From: Chloracidobacterium sp. UBA7659
Lineage (GTDB): Bacteria > Acidobacteriota > Blastocatellia > Pyrinomonadales > Pyrinomonadaceae
Assembly: GCA_002483395.1 (NCBI GenBank)
Contig: DLHV01000194.1
Coordinates: 27,427 to 32,472, forward strand
Length of the DNA: 5,046 bases
Direction: 5' to 3'
Shown: positions 4,476 to 5,046 of the stretch, piece after piece
How positions within the stretch are numbered: position 1 is the first letter of the stretch
Layout of the letters: each line of letters opens with the position of its first letter
Position numbers and translations under genes: made by a program
The notes under the pieces: generated by a model
Seen by the model: only the letters and a program-made list of their open reading frames with translations
What the model was told of the DNA's origin: nothing
Database searches by the model: none

Positions 4476-4925
4476 TTAGAAGAACACGCTGACCGATTTC
4501 GGTAAGTCCATCCGCAGCACGGATTCCTGGTTGAACTGTTTCACATAGGCGCGGCGAATCTCTTCGATTTTAATGTGGCTTCCTGTCCGCATTCTCCGTG
4601 AATAAAGAAAGACCAGAACCTCGCTTGGCTCGGTGACGATCTTTCCGCTTTTTTCGCGGTATTGTCCCCTGGCGGCCAGGACCGTAAATCCGTCAGGAAA
4701 TCTCGGCGTAACGATTTCTGCCAGGAACCTGTTCCAATCGTCGTCGGATACGTTTTTTCCATCGGGCTTCGAGCGGCCAAAATACAGTTCGGTTCGCAGG
4801 AATTTCTTGGCCTTTGCGACTGGCACCGCACGCGTTGTCGCGACATTTTGCGCAAAGCACGGCTCACTCAGATAAACCAAAAATAAGAACGTGAGCGCCG
4901 TAATGATCGCTTTTGCCTTGATCAT
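4476..4925 (-). CDS. Exported DUF3574 domain protein
   Basis: A 149-residue protein with a signal peptide at about 1-25 (MIKAK, a hydrophobic run of about 15 residues, then CFA before Gln26), so it is probably periplasmic or secreted. The mature part matches the DUF3574 family as I know it: RTELYFGRSKPDG (44-56), a DDDWNRFL segment (61-68), TPRFPDGFTVL (73-83), ARGQYR (85-90), a hydrophobic VLVFLYS strand (103-109) and FNQESVLRMD near the C-terminus (131-140). The family has no established function. Length is typical for the domain plus a signal peptide. Cys23 is not in a lipobox context (SEPC), so lipoprotein processing is unlikely. The ATG at 4925 is preceded only by a weak GAAG. It converges with the carboxypeptidase gene, and no operon partner is visible in the window. 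Confidence 0.88.
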   Translation of the reverse strand: MIKAKAIITALTFLFLVYLSEPCFAQNVATTRAVPVAKAKKFLRTELYFGRSKPDGKNVSDDDWNRFLAEIVTPRFPDGFTVLAARGQYREKSGKIVTEPSEVLVFLYSRRMRTGSHIKIEEIRRAYVKQFNQESVLRMDLPKSVSVFF

Positions 4926-5046
4926 AGCTTCGTAAATTTCAAAAACTGATCCCGGGGTTTACCAATTAGAAGAACCACCCCGCCCACCCAAAGCGGCGTC
5001 CACCCGTCCTAAGAGAATCTGTCGGGAAAATGAGTAATTTGATCCG

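Noticed and set aside
4437..4478. Possible terminator between the convergent carboxypeptidase and DUF3574 genes
   Set aside because: There is a GTTTTTAA run at 4443-4450 and some short complementary pieces, but no stem longer than about 5 bp placed correctly before a T tract on either strand.
4926..4975. Promoter of the DUF3574 gene on the minus strand (TTGGTA-like -35)
   Set aside because: The sequence about 17 bp downstream of TTGGTA is TTGAAA, which is not a -10, and no other pair of hexamers at acceptable spacing stands out.
5030..5046. Possible start of a further plus-strand gene (ATG at 5030, MSNLIR)
   Set aside because: Only five full codons are in the window and the preceding GGGAAA is a weak ribosome-binding site set too close, so it cannot be supported without the next sequence.

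Overview
The window is a bacterial chromosome segment of moderate GC content. It carries six convincing protein-coding genes plus one small gene, with a GTG start, that is easy to miss. The secreted S10 serine carboxypeptidase with a Pro/Thr-rich linker, the DUF3574 protein and the set of short lineage-type hypothetical proteins suggest an Acidobacteriota member, perhaps the Blastocatellia/Pyrinomonadaceae branch. That assignment is inference from gene flavour; the window holds no rRNA or other marker gene. I see no tRNA, rRNA, CRISPR array, insertion sequence or attachment site.

Layout. (1) 1-454, plus strand: a possible promoter with an extended -10 (TGCTATACT) sits so close to a GTG codon at 49 that the message may be leaderless. 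It would drive a 59-aa basic protein (49-228), which overlaps by 14 nt a 79-aa unknown protein (215-454). (2) 457-2019, minus strand: a two-gene operon transcribed leftward, first a classical short-chain dehydrogenase/reductase (SDR), then 24 nt later a metallo-beta-lactamase-fold protein resembling class II 3',5'-cyclic-nucleotide phosphodiesterases. The phosphodiesterase stop lies 2 nt from the stop of the 79-aa gene, with no terminator between them. The SDR has a good sigma70-type promoter (TTGGCA, 18 bp, TATCCT) overlapped by a small dyad. (3) 2120-2508, minus strand: a self-contained unit for a 70-aa unknown protein, with promoter (TTGGCA, 17 bp, TATTAT), AGGAG ribosome-binding site, gene and rho-independent terminator.

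(4) 2509-2903: an AT-rich intergenic region between divergent genes. It holds an imperfect 11-bp inverted repeat, three copies of CGTCAAT spaced 50-51 bp apart, a doubtful 28-codon reading frame, and the weakly defined promoter region of the next gene. (5) 2904-4439, plus strand: a secreted S10 serine carboxypeptidase-like protein with a complete Ser-Asp-His triad. (6) 4476-4925, minus strand: an exported DUF3574 protein, convergent with the peptidase. (7) 4926-5046: its upstream region, with no clear promoter; a gene may begin at the very edge.

The genes do not form one evident pathway. The SDR and phosphodiesterase-like genes are probably co-transcribed. The two plus-strand small genes are probably co-translated. 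The peptidase and the DUF3574 protein both carry signal peptides and would act outside the cytoplasm. I found no convincing new multi-gene system. The points most worth a second look are the GTG-started small gene with its possible leaderless promoter, the well-equipped 70-aa gene, and the phased repeats upstream of the peptidase.
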